Origin: Amyloporia xantha
Lineage: Eukaryota; Basidiomycota; Agaricomycetes; Polyporales; Adustoporiaceae
Assembly (NCBI GenBank): GCA_036971615.1
Contig: JAYKKR010000012.1
Location: 1,208,221-1,272,220 of the forward strand
DNA length: 64,000 nucleotides
Direction: 5' to 3'
The translations under genes were made by a program, and so were the position numbers. Each line of letters starts with the position of its first letter. Position 1 is the first letter of the stretch. Of the stretch, positions 1 through 11,983 are shown piece after piece. The notes beneath the pieces were generated by a model. It searched no databases. It saw only the letters and a list, made by a program, of their open reading frames with translations, and was not told the DNA's origin.

Positions 1-2792
1 CTTCGAGCCCCTGAAGGTAACCCTATTGCGAGGTGGGCAGGAGCAGGTCGTCCTGAACGGCAAGGGCCTCCTGCATATGGAACACTTCCGGACGAAGGAG
101 TCTGCAGAGGAAAAGCTCCCTGTTGAACAGCCTGCAGGGGAGGAGTCCCAGGTTGTGATGCAAGTTAATACGAGGGCTTGGTTTGAAGGTGAGACCGAGG
201 ACGGCTATTGGGAGGAGAAGTTCGGTTCTTGGACAGACTCGAAGCCGAAAGGTGCGTCTTGTACTTCACCAATATGTCTGATGGTGCGCTACATCTTAAT
301 GAAGGTCCCGAGTCGCTGTCTATTGACATCAGCTTCCCCAATCATGGGCATGTCTACGGTATTCCTCAACACGCGACGCGTCTCTCGCTGCCGACTACAA
401 GCGGTGAGAACGCGTATTACTCTGAGCCCTACCGGCTGTACAATGCAGACGTTTTTGAGTACCTCGCGGACTCGACGATGTCGCTGTATGGCTCAATTCC
501 TGTCATGCACGCGCACTCGGCTGCCTCTACCGTCGCCATCTTTAACGCGGTGGCTTCCGAGACGTGGATCGATGTCGCACATCCAACAGAGACATCGACC
601 GAGACGCATTGGATATCTGAGTCTGGAATTCTGGACATCTTCCTCATGCCTGGTCCTACTCCTGCGGATGTATTCGGGCAGTATACCCGATTGACGGGCA
701 CCCCTGCCCTTCCCGCCCACTGGGCACTTGCGTACCACCAGTGTAGGTGGAACTACATCAGTTCGGATGATGTGCGGGATGTCCAAAGACGCTTCGATGA
801 GGAGGACATGCCGGTCGATGTGTTCTGGTTGGACATTGAGTATGCTGAAGACCACAAGTACTTCATGTGGGACAAGAAGACGTTCCCTGACCCAGTAGAC
901 ATGATGCATGACGTTGAGGCCGTAGGACGCAAGGTCTGTTTCGATTACTCTGCAGGCGCTCCTTTAAGTGCTTATCTTGCTTGATGTACACAGATGGTTG
1001 TCATTGTTGACCCTCATTTGAAGCGTACGGCCAGCTATCCCGTCTTCCAGGAAGCGAGCGAGCGAGGAGTACTAGTCAAATCGTCGAGCGGCGACAACGA
1101 CTACGAAGGCTGGTGCTGGAGTGGCAGCAGTGCTTGGATCGACTTCTTCAATCCCGCAAGCTGGAACTGGTGGATCTCGCTCTTCAAGACCACACCACTA
1201 GGCGATAGTTGGTCTTGGACCGACAGCACCGTGAACACATATATCTGGAACGACATGAACGAGGTAGGTTTATGTCGTTCGTAGTTCCGTTCCGTCCTGA
1301 TGGTGTTTTTTAGCCGTCGGTATTCAACGGCCCAGAAATTAGTATGCCTCGTGATAATATACACTATGGCGGTTGGGAACATCGTGATGTTCACAATATT
1401 AACGGGATGTTGCTGGTAGGTGTACGATTTATCATAATATCGCTTGCCCTTACTTTTCGACCTCGTAGCATAATATTACGTCTCAAGCACTGACAGTTCG
1501 TACGGACCCGCCTAAACGGCCCTTTGTCTTGACTCGTTCTTTCTATGCCGGATCTCAGCGCTTCGGGGCTATGTGGACTGGCGACAATCTTGGCACTTGG
1601 GAACATATGGCTGCCAACGTCCGCATGGTTCTAGCAAACAATGTTGGTGGTTTCAGCTTTGCAGGATGTGAGTATGAGGGTACAGCCTTCTCATTTTCCC
1701 TTGCTGATCAGCGTCCGCCCAGCTGATGTGGGTGGCTTCTTCGGCAACCCTGAACCAGAAATGCTCGTGCGCTGGTATGAAGTTGGCATATTTTCGCCCT
1801 TCTTCCGCGCGCATGCGCACATCGACACTAAGAGGCGTGAGCCATACCTCTTGGACGATCCGTATAAAAGTATGATCCGCAGTCTCCTCCGACTGCGTTA
1901 CAGCATGCTGCCGGTCTGGTACACCGCGTTCAGGGAGACCAGCGTTACTGGGCTGCCTGTCCTCAGACCGCACTACGTCGAATTCCCTCAAGATGAAGCT
2001 GGCTTTGCCCTTGATGACCAGTACTTCATCGGCAGCTCGGGTCTGTTAGTGAAGCCGATCGTGGAGAAGGGTGTAACAGAAACATCCATCTACCTTGCTG
2101 AGGACCAGGTAAGTAGGATAGACCTAATGATAGGTAGCCGTACTTCCTACTAACATTGTCGTGTAAATCAGGTCTATTATGATTATTTCACACACGACGT
2201 ATACCGCGGTGCTGCCAAAGGCAAACACGTCACTGTACCGGCGGAGCTGCACAGAATACCCCTCCTCGTCCGTGGAGGGTCCATTATCCCGACACGTGAG
2301 CGTCCACGCAGGTCTTCCCCACTCATGAAATACGACCCCTTCACTCTACGTGTTGCGTTGAACACGGATGGTGCTGCTCGTGGGGAATTGTACCTTGATG
2401 ACGGAGAGACCTTCTCCCACAAGGACGGGCAGTTTGTCTGGCGCGAATTCAATGCTCAGAAGGCTGAGAAGAAGGACAAGGGCCTGCGCATCAACAGCCG
2501 AAATCTTGCTATGCAGAAACCCGCAGAGGCGGTGGACGGGGTGGTTCTTGCAACATACGACAGCTCGAACGAGTTCGCAAAGAACATCGGCGATGTCAGG
2601 GTGGAGCGCATCGTGGTATTTGGGCTGGCTGCGAAGCCGACGAGCGTGCGGGTGGCCGGCAAGGACTTACACTGGGAGTACACTCCTGGTAATGCCGCGT
2701 CGGATAAAAAGCAGGGCACAGCCAGCGTACTTGTGATCAAGGACCCGGGTGTCAGCATCACGAGCGACTGGGAGATTGTCGTACAGGCTTGA
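1..2792 (+). CDS. ROT2: Glucosidase II alpha subunit (GH31), 5' partial
   Basis: Endoplasmic reticulum alpha-glucosidase that trims the two inner alpha-1,3-glucoses from N-glycans before calnexin-type folding control. Reading frames splice as <1-251, 305-933, 994-1263, 1314-1415, 1469-1667, 1723-2108, 2172-2792, giving 818 residues. All introns are 50-63 nt GT-AG. Family landmarks appear in the expected order: [20 protein letters not shown], the WNDMNEP segment carrying the catalytic nucleophile Asp (ending at 1263 and resuming at 1314), [13 protein letters not shown] with the acid/base region, [19 protein letters not shown] and the C-terminal beta domain. The 55-nt intron at 1668-1722 falls within the FAG/DVGGFF motif. 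The N-terminus and signal peptide lie outside the window. ER glucosidase II is favoured over a secreted GH31 enzyme because of the HVYGIPQHA and DMNEP context. Confidence 0.93.
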
Positions 2793-3009
2793 TTAGAACG
2801 AAGAGTTGTAAGGATACCTAAGCGTGGACAATACCGGTACTTTTTATCTATTTTTCTAGCTCCTCAGTCACAACCTTCCTGGGTGGTCTATGTAGGAGGT
2901 GGCTCCCACCAGGATGCGAACACGGTGCAGTAAATAGCTCAGCGAGTCCAGATTATGAGCAGTGTAAATACCAGTGAGATACCCTCAGTTTCCGTCTGCC
3001 CATCCTCGG

Positions 3010-4435
3010 TCAGAACCATTTTCCTCCCATGAGCTTCCAGATCCTCTCCCTCATCGAGATCCGCATGCGCTCTTCTTCCTCCATTTCTCGCTGGCGCTCC
3101 AGTCGCTTCTCCTCCTCCTTGTTTTCCGGAGTCGCGGTGACTGAAGCTGGTAGCGGTGTCCGCGCGTTCAGCCGGGCTTGTTGGAGGATCCGATCCCGCC
3201 GCGACAGGCTCGCCTTTTGGGTTGTAGCGGTCGACGATGACGTTTCCGGTGTTTCTGCTACCGCAGCAGCGATCTCCGATGTCTGTGGAGGATCCGAGAA
3301 GTCCGCAGGTGACGTACTTTGCGGAGGAGGTTCACTGGACGGAGCTGGAGACGTAGGCTCAGCACTGCTCTCCTCCTCGGCCGGCCAATCCACTGCGTCG
3401 AGAACGGCCTCGTCGTGCCTGCTTTCTATGTCCTCATACTGGCTTGCTTCGCCATCTTCGCGTGTCTGGTCCCGATCCAGCGATTCTGTCCTCCCTGCCC
3501 CCTTCCGGTTCATAATTTCCCATTTCAACTTTCCCTCCCGCATGTAACGAGTCGCTTCTTCGGGCGCGCCCGCTACCGGAGGGGCAAACCCGCCCCATGC
3601 GTAGAATCCCTCCAGGAACTTCTTGTTGCTCGCGTGGTAGGCCTCATCTCGGTGCGCCAAGACGAACGGCACTTCTGTTCATTCGGCGACGAGACGTGCC
3701 CCGTCAATATCGCGAAAAAGTTGAGAAATAAAGAAGCGCACTTCCTCGCTCGAGCCGCAAGTCTACTGTCCGAGTCTTCTTCGTAGAACCCTTGGACAGG
3801 TCTCCTTTCAGAGTCACGAGCCCTTCATTTTCTGGTGGGATGTAATCCTGGGGTCGTAAAAGATGTGACAGTTCGTCAAGGCCTGGGCCGCCCGGGCGTG
3901 CGACGTCGACAATGGGTACTTCCGCTTGTACTACGGTCGGCTTGCGCGGAACGCGCTGGATTGCCTCAGGGTCGTGAAATACCACCCAAAAGTAGGGTAT
4001 ATAAATGTGAGGCAGGTCGTAGTCCTGAGATAGAGATGTACGATAATGAGCGTCGTGATTCGCATAGGAAGACATATACGCATATACGGAACACTCACCC
4101 GGCCAAGGTTATACTCGCGAATCCTTCCAAACTTGCGTTCAATAGTTCGGATGATGGCAAAGAATTCTGGCATGGACGAAATGCCGTCCCATGGGCGGAC
4201 GAAGAGCGAATCTTGCAGGGCGGTATCCTTCTTTGACCCCGACGTGGTTTGTGCGCTGCGTGAGCGCGTTCGTTGAGGGGATCTCTCCGAGTCGGTCGGG
4301 CGGCGAGGACGACGAAGCAGCGTCAGAAACCACCGCTTCGGTCGCTAGAGTTCGTCGAGGACATCTCCGAAGAGCAGAATGAGTCAAGCGAGGGCGCAGA
4401 CATAGACTAGCCAGCTTGAGGTCGGCGTGGAGCAT
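3010..4435 (-). CDS. Unknown protein, mitochondrial-type N-terminus
   Basis: I do not recognise the family. Segments splice on the minus strand as 4435 down to an uncertain boundary near 4260-4235, then to 4099, then 4024-3742, then 3674-3010. The 4098-4025 and 3741-3675 introns have clear donors and acceptors (GTGAGT...CAG and GTGCGC...CAG). The N-terminus (MLHADLKLASLCLRPRLTHS, then RRTLATEA) is Arg/Leu/Ser-rich and without acids, as in mitochondrial presequences. The middle reads LFVRPWDGISSMPEFF and IERKFGRIREYNLGR, then DYDLPHIYIPYFWVVF. The C-terminal 200 residues are low-complexity Glu/Ser/Pro-rich and end in a charged helix with WKLMGGKWF. A change of frame between about 4300 and 4235 implies one more short intron whose donor I cannot fix. 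A mitochondrial ribosome or MIOREX-type protein is a guess only. Confidence 0.72.
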
Positions 4436-4958
4436 GTTGCTACACTCGAATGTCAGTCAGACAGTAACAGAGCTGTCCGGTGCACAGTCTAGCCAGTACG
4501 AGATACCGTCCAGCTAAAGAATATTCCTGAAGTTCAGACGAAGTACAGGCCTTCGAGAGAGGCCAGTACGCACCGAACTTGCAAGACCAGTCCTCAAAGA
4601 CTTGGGATAAATTAGACGCGGTAGAGCTGGCATAAGCGCCGACAAAGTATCCGTGACCGTTACAATGTGTGATACGTGTGACAGATGTGATGTGAGTACG
4701 AAGTTCGACAGCGTGACAAGTTTGGCTACACGACTCGGATAAAGAAGCCTTCGTACTTTCGAGCTAATATTCAGGAAACTACTTCATGCATATGCAAGGA
4801 GCCACTGCAGAGCTGCAGAGCATAGATAAAGAGAGTGGGTACAATCCACAGTTCCAATTTCTTGCATTTAGTTCCGACACAGAATTGGCAGTCTCAATAC
4901 TCTCATTGGACCGGAGGCTCTTGCCATTGAAAAACACAAACCAATCCGTCCTTTGCTA

Positions 4959-5719
4959 ATGGCTGATTTCCAGCAACATCGGCCTCACTTTCTGATGGTC
5001 TCTGGTCTCCGCCGAAGGCAGTACTCTACGGTTCAACCATCCCCAACCCCCAACTCCCGCTTTGCACCGTACAGACAGGCTCTGAATGCGCTCGCTGTGC
5101 GCACTCGCACACCATTACCCTCGCTTGTCTTCTCGTTTGCAGTGCTTCATGAACTTACTGCCGTCGTCCCGCTGGTGGGCTTCTTCTACGCTGCGCGAGC
5201 CCTGAACCTCGGGAACAGGTTCACCAATCTAATACCTGCCAGGGTGAGCAAGGACGATGCCGAACCGTCTTCACGTGAAGAAGGGTGGATAGCTGGACAG
5301 GCTCGCGATTGGTGGAAGGACGGGATGTTGTGGGCTGAGCGTGTGGGCAAGCGGTATGGGATGTTTGGATTCGAGAAGGGCGAAGGACGACCGTCTAGCA
5401 TAATTGCCGCACGGAACAGCGACAAGGATGCATGGGAGCCTTGGCTACCGGACAGATTTGAAGGAGACCTGGTAAACGCTGTGGTTGCGTACTGTCTCAC
5501 CAAGGTGTGTCGGATGTCTTACATCCGTTTTCTCTGTTAGGTTCCTTGACGTTCAGATCGCCGAACGTCTTCTATGGCCGATGGACTGACTTCTGTTTTA
5601 TCTAGGCTCTCCTACCTGTTCGTATAGGGGTGTCCTTGTATCTCTCGCCTGTGTTTTCGCGACGCGTGATTGAACCTGGTCGCCTTGCAGTTGTGCGCGC
5701 TTTTCGTCAACGTTCTTGA
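4959..5719 (+). CDS. MRX11: Mrx11-like mitochondrial protein
   Basis: Spliced as 4959-5504 and 5606-5719, giving 219 aa. The intron is GTGTGT...TCTAG. Visible features are a Ser/Arg-rich N-terminus (RRRQYSTVQ), a hydrophobic segment around LTAVVPLVGFFYAARALNLG, a soluble middle with RDWWKDGMLWAERVGKRYG, and a C-terminal segment NAVVAYCLTKALLPVRIGVS followed by SPVFSRRV. This arrangement recalls the fungal YPL041C/Mrx11 family of mitochondrial inner-membrane proteins associated with expression complexes. The assignment is from memory of the AYxxTKALLPxR signature and not from a search. The ATG at 4959 was chosen as the first in frame. An alternative in-frame ATG at 4995 would place the RRRQYST stretch nearer the N-terminus. 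Confidence 0.7.
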
Positions 5720-6035
5720 ATATCCTTGCTATTGTAACACAGCCGATTGCTATTATCTATCATAATGAGATCTCTGTACATCAAATACTTCAAAGCAATA
5801 ACTTATTGAGCTGCCAAAGATGTAGGTTCTTCCCATAGCACTTCAACGCGCCATCGGTTTCAAGTCAGAAGATGCGGTAAGAAAATGATGCATATTCATA
5901 GAAATGGATTACATATTGACATATTTGTTTGTAAAGTCCTTTCAGTTCAATATACTTGGAGCCAGGATACTTTCGCCCCCGAAAGTGCGGCTTGCGATAT
6001 GCGTTTGGCATTATACCGTCCTTAGATGAAACTCT
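5720..6035. other. Intergenic, no gene seen
   Basis: Short AT-rich spacer between two genes that end toward each other. It probably contains both 3' UTRs. I see no coding or repeat signal. Confidence 0.6.
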
Positions 6036-6786
6036 TCAAGACCTGAAGCCTAAGGTGAGTTTGTTCTTCAATCGTTCGACAGGCGACTGTTTTTCATCCG
6101 TCTTTTGCTTCGTGGGCCACACGGAGGTGCTGATATACATTGCATGGCGCCAACTAGGGTCACGTCTCTTATAGGCCTGCACTGGTTGCCGGGGGCGGAG
6201 CACATTTCGAGATTTCATGTCTGGCGCGGTCAGTCCAACGGTCCTTTCTTGGGTATCATCCTTCCTAGGAACGGGCCTTCGCGGAATTTTTACCATCACG
6301 CACTCAGAATCAGAAAAACGCGTGCTGCTCGCATCGGTGTCGGCTTCAGCATTGCTGGAATCGACATCGACGCTGACCCAGCTCCTACGGTCGTCACCGT
6401 CGTCCAAGCCGATCATCGAGAGACTGGCCACGACGTCGTCCATGCTCGACGTCGTTTGATCAAAGTTGAGTGTTAAACGAGTGTGCTTTGGTGCGGAATG
6501 AGCGTGGTGTTCCTCATCCGAGGCCTCGCCGACGAGACTAGCGTTGTCGTCGGAGAAGCTTTCGTCGTCGTCTGCGACGGACTCACGTTCACCCTCCGCC
6601 TTGTTGAGCTCCTTGTGGTCCTTAGCGACCACCGGGTGCTCGGGCTGCGTGATCTGTCATTCCATCGTCGTCAGCGCGGACGAGACGTCGCGGTGGGATG
6701 ACAAACCTCCTGCAGCGCGAGGCGCATTTCCAGCGGGAGGAAGCCCGCGACGGAATTGCAGGTGTGACCACAATCGAGGGGAGCAT
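6036..6786 (-). CDS. Acidic hypothetical protein, two exons
   Basis: The main exon (about 6670 down to the stop at 6036-6038) encodes a Ser/Asp/Glu-rich protein: ITQPEHPVVAKDHKELNK, then ADDDESFSDDNAS, MDDVVASLSMIGLDDGDD, and a basic C-terminus. No domain is recognised. A TATA element (6908-6915 on the minus strand) is followed by a first ATG at 6786 (MLPSIVVTPAIPS). An intron of about 50 nt ending in GACAG joins to the main exon in phase 0. The frame containing PLEMRLALQE, which looks more protein-like before the donor, is not the frame of MLPSIVVTP. Either the start is the internal ATG of MRLALQE, or the donor is the weaker GTCATC, or there is a one-base slip. The first exon is therefore uncertain and the main exon is secure. 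Confidence 0.6.
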
Positions 6787-6902
6787 AGTCGTGTCCAGAG
6801 CACGGCGTAGAGCGAAAGAGAGCAAAGGTGCGGGAACGAGTGAGCTAATGAGTGAGCTAGCTGGAGGTGCTACTGGGCTGAAGAGAACAAGCCATCTCCT
6901 GC

Positions 6903-6920
6903 ATGCCTTTTATATGCGGC
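6903..6920 (-). promoter_or_regulatory. TATA box of the acidic hypothetical gene
   Basis: On the minus strand the sequence reads GCATATAAAAGGC, a near-consensus TATA element about 120 bp upstream of the first ATG at 6786. It supports transcription leftward from near 6880. Confidence 0.5.
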
Positions 6921-7943
6921 CAATGTGGCTATGACCTTGTCTCTTACCTACGAGGCCACACTACAGATAGCAACGCCCGCACAGTGCACTATTACGCGAC
7001 ATGAGCCTCGATGCAGTCACGTGGTGGTCTTTCTACCCCGGACGAGTGGCTGCTCAGTGGCTACGGAAAACCATGATGTGGTCCAGTGCATTATCTCTTA
7101 CACAATTTTAGGCTCCCGAGAAAAGGGGGCATTGGGTTCCTCTCGGATCTGAACGACTAAAGCCCGATTTTAAGTCGACGGCGAAAATAAGCGTTAGGGC
7201 ACCGGCGACGAAGAGGACACAGTCAAGCCACACCGGTGAGTCCCCTACATCTTGGTCCGATCTACTAGACTCCGTTGGCAATGTTTTGGGAATTGAAACT
7301 GCTATCATTATCACAGATCAAGCTACATGCTTTCTCGATGTCTATTTAGCGACAAGACGGTGCTAATTTCAGAGGCAAATATTAATATGAAGGATTAAGG
7401 GCGACCTCAACGTAAGCACACGGTCTGAAATACCGAAGCATGATTGAACCTTACAATCTGTGTCTAGGGTAAATTGCATACATCGCCATTGTATATGGGT
7501 CGATGGACAACATCAGCAGATCCACCCTATGGCCGTGGGCGTTGTTATAGCCGTACCATCATCATGTATTTTCTAATGGCCAGGGACCTTCGTCCTCTTA
7601 GCTTTGATTCGCAGTTTCACATCATCACGTCGTGTTTGAGCACTTGCAGCCGGTGCTATCACACAGAGGTTTTAGGATGTCTTGCTGACGCATATCGTAG
7701 ACCAGCAGGATGAGACCGCTCGATCGCTGTTCAAGAAACGACATAGTTCATTGATGGGAAGGCAATTGATTATGCACTCGGTTAGACGGTGTGTCTGTGG
7801 CATTGTTGTAGGAGTCGAGTGTCGAAATTGGCGGCAGTTTCTCCGCAATATACTGGTACTTTATGTTTTCGTGCTTATAGCATCTGCAGTAAGCAGCAAT
7901 TTCAATTTAGCCACTTATTCCTGAGGTGTTTCGGCAAGATAGC
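6921..7943. other. Intergenic, no gene seen
   Basis: About 1 kb between a leftward gene and the SINE-like insertion. Only short open frames with no family resemblance are present. It presumably holds the upstream regions of both divergent neighbours. Confidence 0.55.
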
Positions 7944-7958
7944 GAGATGTGGCCATGG
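7944..7958 (+). repeat. Target-site duplication, left copy
   Basis: 15-bp direct repeat flanking the SINE-like insert, identical to 8164-8178. Confidence 0.75.
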
Positions 7959-8163
7959 GTTCCCCTTGAGTACGCTCCGGGGACCGGCCTTAAGGGGACG
8001 GTTATGGTATGGTGTTAAGGTAGGGCGGCTTCGCCGCCCCAGGTTGCAGACCGATTTGGAAAGCGACCACAGTAGGGCGCGGAGCCCACATTATCTAATT
8101 GTCCGGCACTCTGCATGTACTTAAAAGTATGGAGTATAAATTCGTAGAATTTAAAAAAAAAAA

Positions 8164-8178
8164 GAGATGTGGCCATGG
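8164..8178 (+). repeat. Target-site duplication, right copy
   Basis: Second copy of the 15-bp direct repeat. It overlaps the first in-frame ATG (8175) upstream of the CHL1 frame, so the insertion landed in the promoter/5' leader of that gene. Confidence 0.75.
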
Positions 8179-8321
8179 ACGAGGACATGAATCACGATCA
8201 CGTGTCTGTGACGGGGCGTGTTAGAATCCGCCGCACGCGTCGTGTTGCTCAACCATTACATCAATCCGATTGTTCACCTTATGCCCTACCTAACCCTGGT
8301 TTCCTACATTATAACTGCAAC

Positions 8322-11300
8322 ATGACACTAAGGCTTTCTACACCAGTTGCATTTCCTGCATTTCCCTTTCAGCCTTACGACATCCAGCTCGATCTTATGC
8401 GCCACCTTTATGGTAGCGTGGAGGATCGCAAGATCACCATAGTGGAGAGTCCAACAGGCACTGTAAGTGTTTTACAAATTCTGAACGTCTGTGAGGGAAT
8501 TTATTAGTATCTTTAGGGCAAGACTCTCAGTCTATTATGTGCATCCTTGACTTGGCTCAGGGATGAACAGGACCGCGCGCGCAAAGGCAACTTCGACGAA
8601 TTGCAGGGCGGCCACGATGGTAAGAGGACAGATGTTTTCCTGACGTATACGAATTGCCCTGATGTGCTTTGATCTCATTATTATCAGGCCCGGACTGGGT
8701 GCTAGCGCAAACGCTCGATCGCCGGCGGCGCGAACTTGAAGCCGAAGACCGCGAATATGCTGAACGTCTTGCGAAAGCGCGCAAGAAAGAGGCCGAAATG
8801 AAGAAGCTAGCCAATGCGCGAGTACGCAAGAGACAGGTGAGGATCTCGATTGCTCCACCTTCGCGTTCAATTTGATATATAAATATTTATATCTTGTAGA
8901 AAGTCACTGCGAAAGATGAATCAAAAGACGAAGACGACGAAAGCGCCTTCCTCCCTGATGATGACACTGCAACTGAAGGCATGGATGAGCAAAGTAACAT
9001 CTCCCCTGCCGTTCGTGCTCTCATGAACAGGTGAATTTTCGGTCCGCAAAGGTAACTGCGCCATTAGCCTCAAACTCAATGTTACATACATTTTATCAGG
9101 TTGAAACAAGGCCTGAATCCTTCAAGTTCAAAATCAGACACTGAACAAGAGCCTGTCTGTACCAAAATCTATTACGCCTCGCGGACTCATTCGCAACTAG
9201 CTCAGGTTCTGCATGAGTTGCGTAAACTCAGGATTACCCTGGACGTTTCGATACCCTCCTTACCCTCAGATTCGACAACGTCCCATTCTCTTAATGGCAA
9301 GCGCCCGTTATCAGAAATTGACGAGAATGCAGATATGGATGACAGCAGAGATTGTGGCACTCGAGCAGTATCTCTGGGATCGAGGAAGCAGTTATGCATC
9401 AATGAAGATCTGCGCAGCCATACAGGAGATCTGGATGAAGCATGCCGTCAGATGCTGAGCGGTGAGTGCTGCTTCATTGGTAGCGAAGCTTTGAGCGAAA
9501 GTAGTGAGTGGCCTTCACTGACTCTGCGTGTTCTCTAGAGAAGGGAGACAAACGCTGCTCGTATCTCCCTCCACCTGACGATGACATGCGCATGCTCGAC
9601 TTGCGTGATCAGATTCTTGTAAGTCATGTGCCTGGCTTGCGTTCTGGTGTTAATTATTTGCGGCATATTCGCTATGATTCGTTGGCTTCCTGCAAGGCGT
9701 CGCCAAAAGACATTGAAGATCTTGTCGTCGCTGGACAAAATGCGGACACATGTCCTTATTTTGGTTCTCGACGTGCCATTCGACAAGCACAGGTGAGCTC
9801 GGTATGAGTGTCAACATGTGGATTCACATACTCACAATCCTTCGATACGGCCGAAATTGTGACAGCTAGTACTGTTACCATACAACCTGCTGCTACAAAA
9901 AACAGCCCGGGACGCTCTTGGCATCGATCTCACAGACCAAGTAGTGATCATTGACGAAGCACACAGTAAATATAGATTCTGTGTGGCTACAGCGGGTCAC
10001 TGATTGCTGTCATGTGCAGATTTGATTAGCACGCTCCTATCTCTTTCCACCACTCGGTTACCACTTCGAACGCTTTCGACAGCACGTCAACAACTATCTG
10101 TCTATCTTACCCGATTTCGCACACGGTTGGCGACCGCGCATGCCTTGCATCTCACGCGCTTGACTGGCTTGTTGGATGCCTTACACCGGTATTGTGAAGA
10201 GTGGCGAGAACAACAGCATGACAGTAATGCGATGCACCGGCAAACGGATAGTGAACGTGTACAAAGATTCAAGGGCGAAACACAGAAAACTCGAGGTACA
10301 GGCGTGGAGGTCATGACACCTGGGGAGCTTCTCCGGAGACTCGGCCGGAAGACAGAAGGTGTGAACCTGCTGGAGATCGAGGCCTACCTACGCAGCAGTA
10401 AGGTGCGTATCACCCTATAATCTAGTGGTCACGCTTGACAGGCGTATCTTCTAGATAGCGCGGAAAATATCTGGATATTCGGTGACGGCGTTGGAAAAAG
10501 CTGCTGGTCAAGGTTCGTGAAATGTGAATCGCATCTCCTGTGATGCGCCTCAATTTAGCTTCCATGCATTCCGCTGTGTAGACCCTATCAAGTTATCGAA
10601 GGTCGCGCGACTTGCGAAAACCACGCCTCCTCTACACCTTGTAGAAAGCTTCATAACTGCTCTAACCGCTTCCAATGACGGTGAGTTACTTTGATACATG
10701 CCAATATAGACATTTCATTTGAGCTTGACCGGGATGCAGACGGGCGTGTATCGTTTTCCATAGTAGATAACCAGGCAGAAATAAAGTACCAACAGTTGAA
10801 TCCATCCACACACTTTCGGGAAGTTATCGATGCGGCTAGGTCAGTCATACTGGCGGGTGGTACCATGTCGCCGGTCAGTGTGGCGTTCCTTTTCTGATTT
10901 ACATCGACTCAAGTCAGTACCATTGTGGAGGCCAGATTTCGGATGTTGTTAACCAGCTCTTTGCCGGTATATCAGACGATCGACTTTCGACATTTTCTTG
11001 CGGGCATATCATTCCACCATCAAGTTTACAAACCCTTGTGCTGAAGAAGGGGCCTAGAGGCAGTGACCTACAATTTAAATACGAGCAGCGGAGTGATCAA
11101 GCCATTGTGCGTACCAAAATATGTACCTTTACCACATACGACGCGTATGACTCACCTGTCTGATGTGGACAGATTGCGGAACTGGGTCAGATTTTGCTGA
11201 ATTTTGCCAGTGTAGTGCCGGGTGGGATGGTCGTATTCCTTCCATCCTATAGCTTTCTTGACGTAGTCAAGACTGCGTGGACAAGGAGCGGCATGATAGA

Positions 11301-11983
11301 GAAGCTGCAGCACAAGAAACAAGTGGGCCACACGAGCATTTCACAAATGAAAGCAAGTCTGACTGTTCCATATACACAGATCTTTTCAGAGCCTCAAGAA
11401 AGCGCTCAGGTAGAAGTTGTTCTGCGGGAATATGCTGCCGTGATCAATGACACAAGTAAGAAGGGAGCTCTGATGTTCGCAGTGATCGGTGCAAAGCTCT
11501 CCGAGGGTTTGAACTTCACAGACGAGCTAGCACGCGCTGTGGTTATCATCGGCCTGCCTTTCGCCAACTTGGCGTCCCCCGAATTGCGTGAACGCATGAA
11601 CTACGTCAATAGCCTCGAAGCACGGCGCCTTGCGGAACTAGGTGCCCAGAACGAAAATGTGAGCGGCACAAAGAGCGCAGGTACCGAGTTATATGAAAAC
11701 ATGTGTATGAACGCTGTTAATCAAAGCATTGGTGAGTGGTGACCTGATCTTTATCGGATCATGCGGAAGACCGTAACTTTCCCGTGTTCTGTGTGTTTCA
11801 GGACGCGCTATCCGACATCGAGGCGATTGGGCATCTTTGATACTTATTGACGGCCGGTATGCCTCTGCGCGCATTCGTCATAAATTGCCGAAGTGGATCG
11901 GCCAGAATACAACGATCACGGAGGGTTTTGGGCAGGCAATGAAGGAGATTGGGAGGTTCTATCGAGAGAGGAGAGCCGCATAA
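8322..11983 (+). CDS. CHL1: CHL1/DDX11-family Fe-S DNA helicase
   Basis: Superfamily 2 5'-3' DNA helicase (XPD/FANCJ/DDX11 group) required for sister-chromatid cohesion. Fifteen exons: 8322-8462, 8517-8619, 8688-8836, 8900-9030, 9100-9461, 9539-9618, 9697-9792, 9866-9965, 10020-10402, 10455-10512, 10582-10680, 10710-10873, 10936-11106, 11173-11731, 11802-11983, giving 925 aa. Seen in order: [10 protein letters not shown] (Q-like motif), Walker A ESPTGTGKT split by the first intron, [12 protein letters not shown], four Fe-S cysteines (QLCINE, DEACRQM, DKRCSYL, DTCPYF), the DEAH box VVIIDEAH, and C-terminal helicase motifs LAGGTMSP and [18 protein letters not shown]. The Met at 8322 starts nearest the family N-terminus. 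An in-frame ATG at 8175, inside the duplicated target site, would add 49 residues. Confidence 0.93.

Larger units (their letters stand above)
7944..8178 (+). mobile_element. SINE-like retroposon with 15-bp target duplication
   Basis: A 205-nt insert (7959-8163) ends in an uninterrupted run of 11 A (8153-8163). It is bounded by perfect 15-bp direct repeats GAGATGTGGCCATGG at 7944-7958 and 8164-8178. A poly(A) tail plus long target-site duplication is the signature of LINE-mediated retroposition. Inside are a perfect 7-bp stem with a 3-nt loop (GGGCGGC/GCCGCCC, 8023-8039), a segment resembling a tRNA D-arm or pol III A box (8005-8020, TGGTATGGTGTTAAGG) and a degenerate B-box-like GGTTGCAGACC at 8042-8052. 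No coding potential is seen. The tRNA-derived origin is inference. A retrocopied structured RNA is the alternative. Confidence 0.72.

Noticed and set aside
493..909. 138-aa open frame on the minus strand
   Set aside because: Shadow of the GH31 exon on the opposite strand. No family resemblance and fully inside conserved coding sequence.
7944..8178. Reading the 15-bp direct repeat as a simple promoter duplication
   Set aside because: The intervening 205 nt end in a pure A tract abutting the second copy, which fits retroposition better than tandem duplication.
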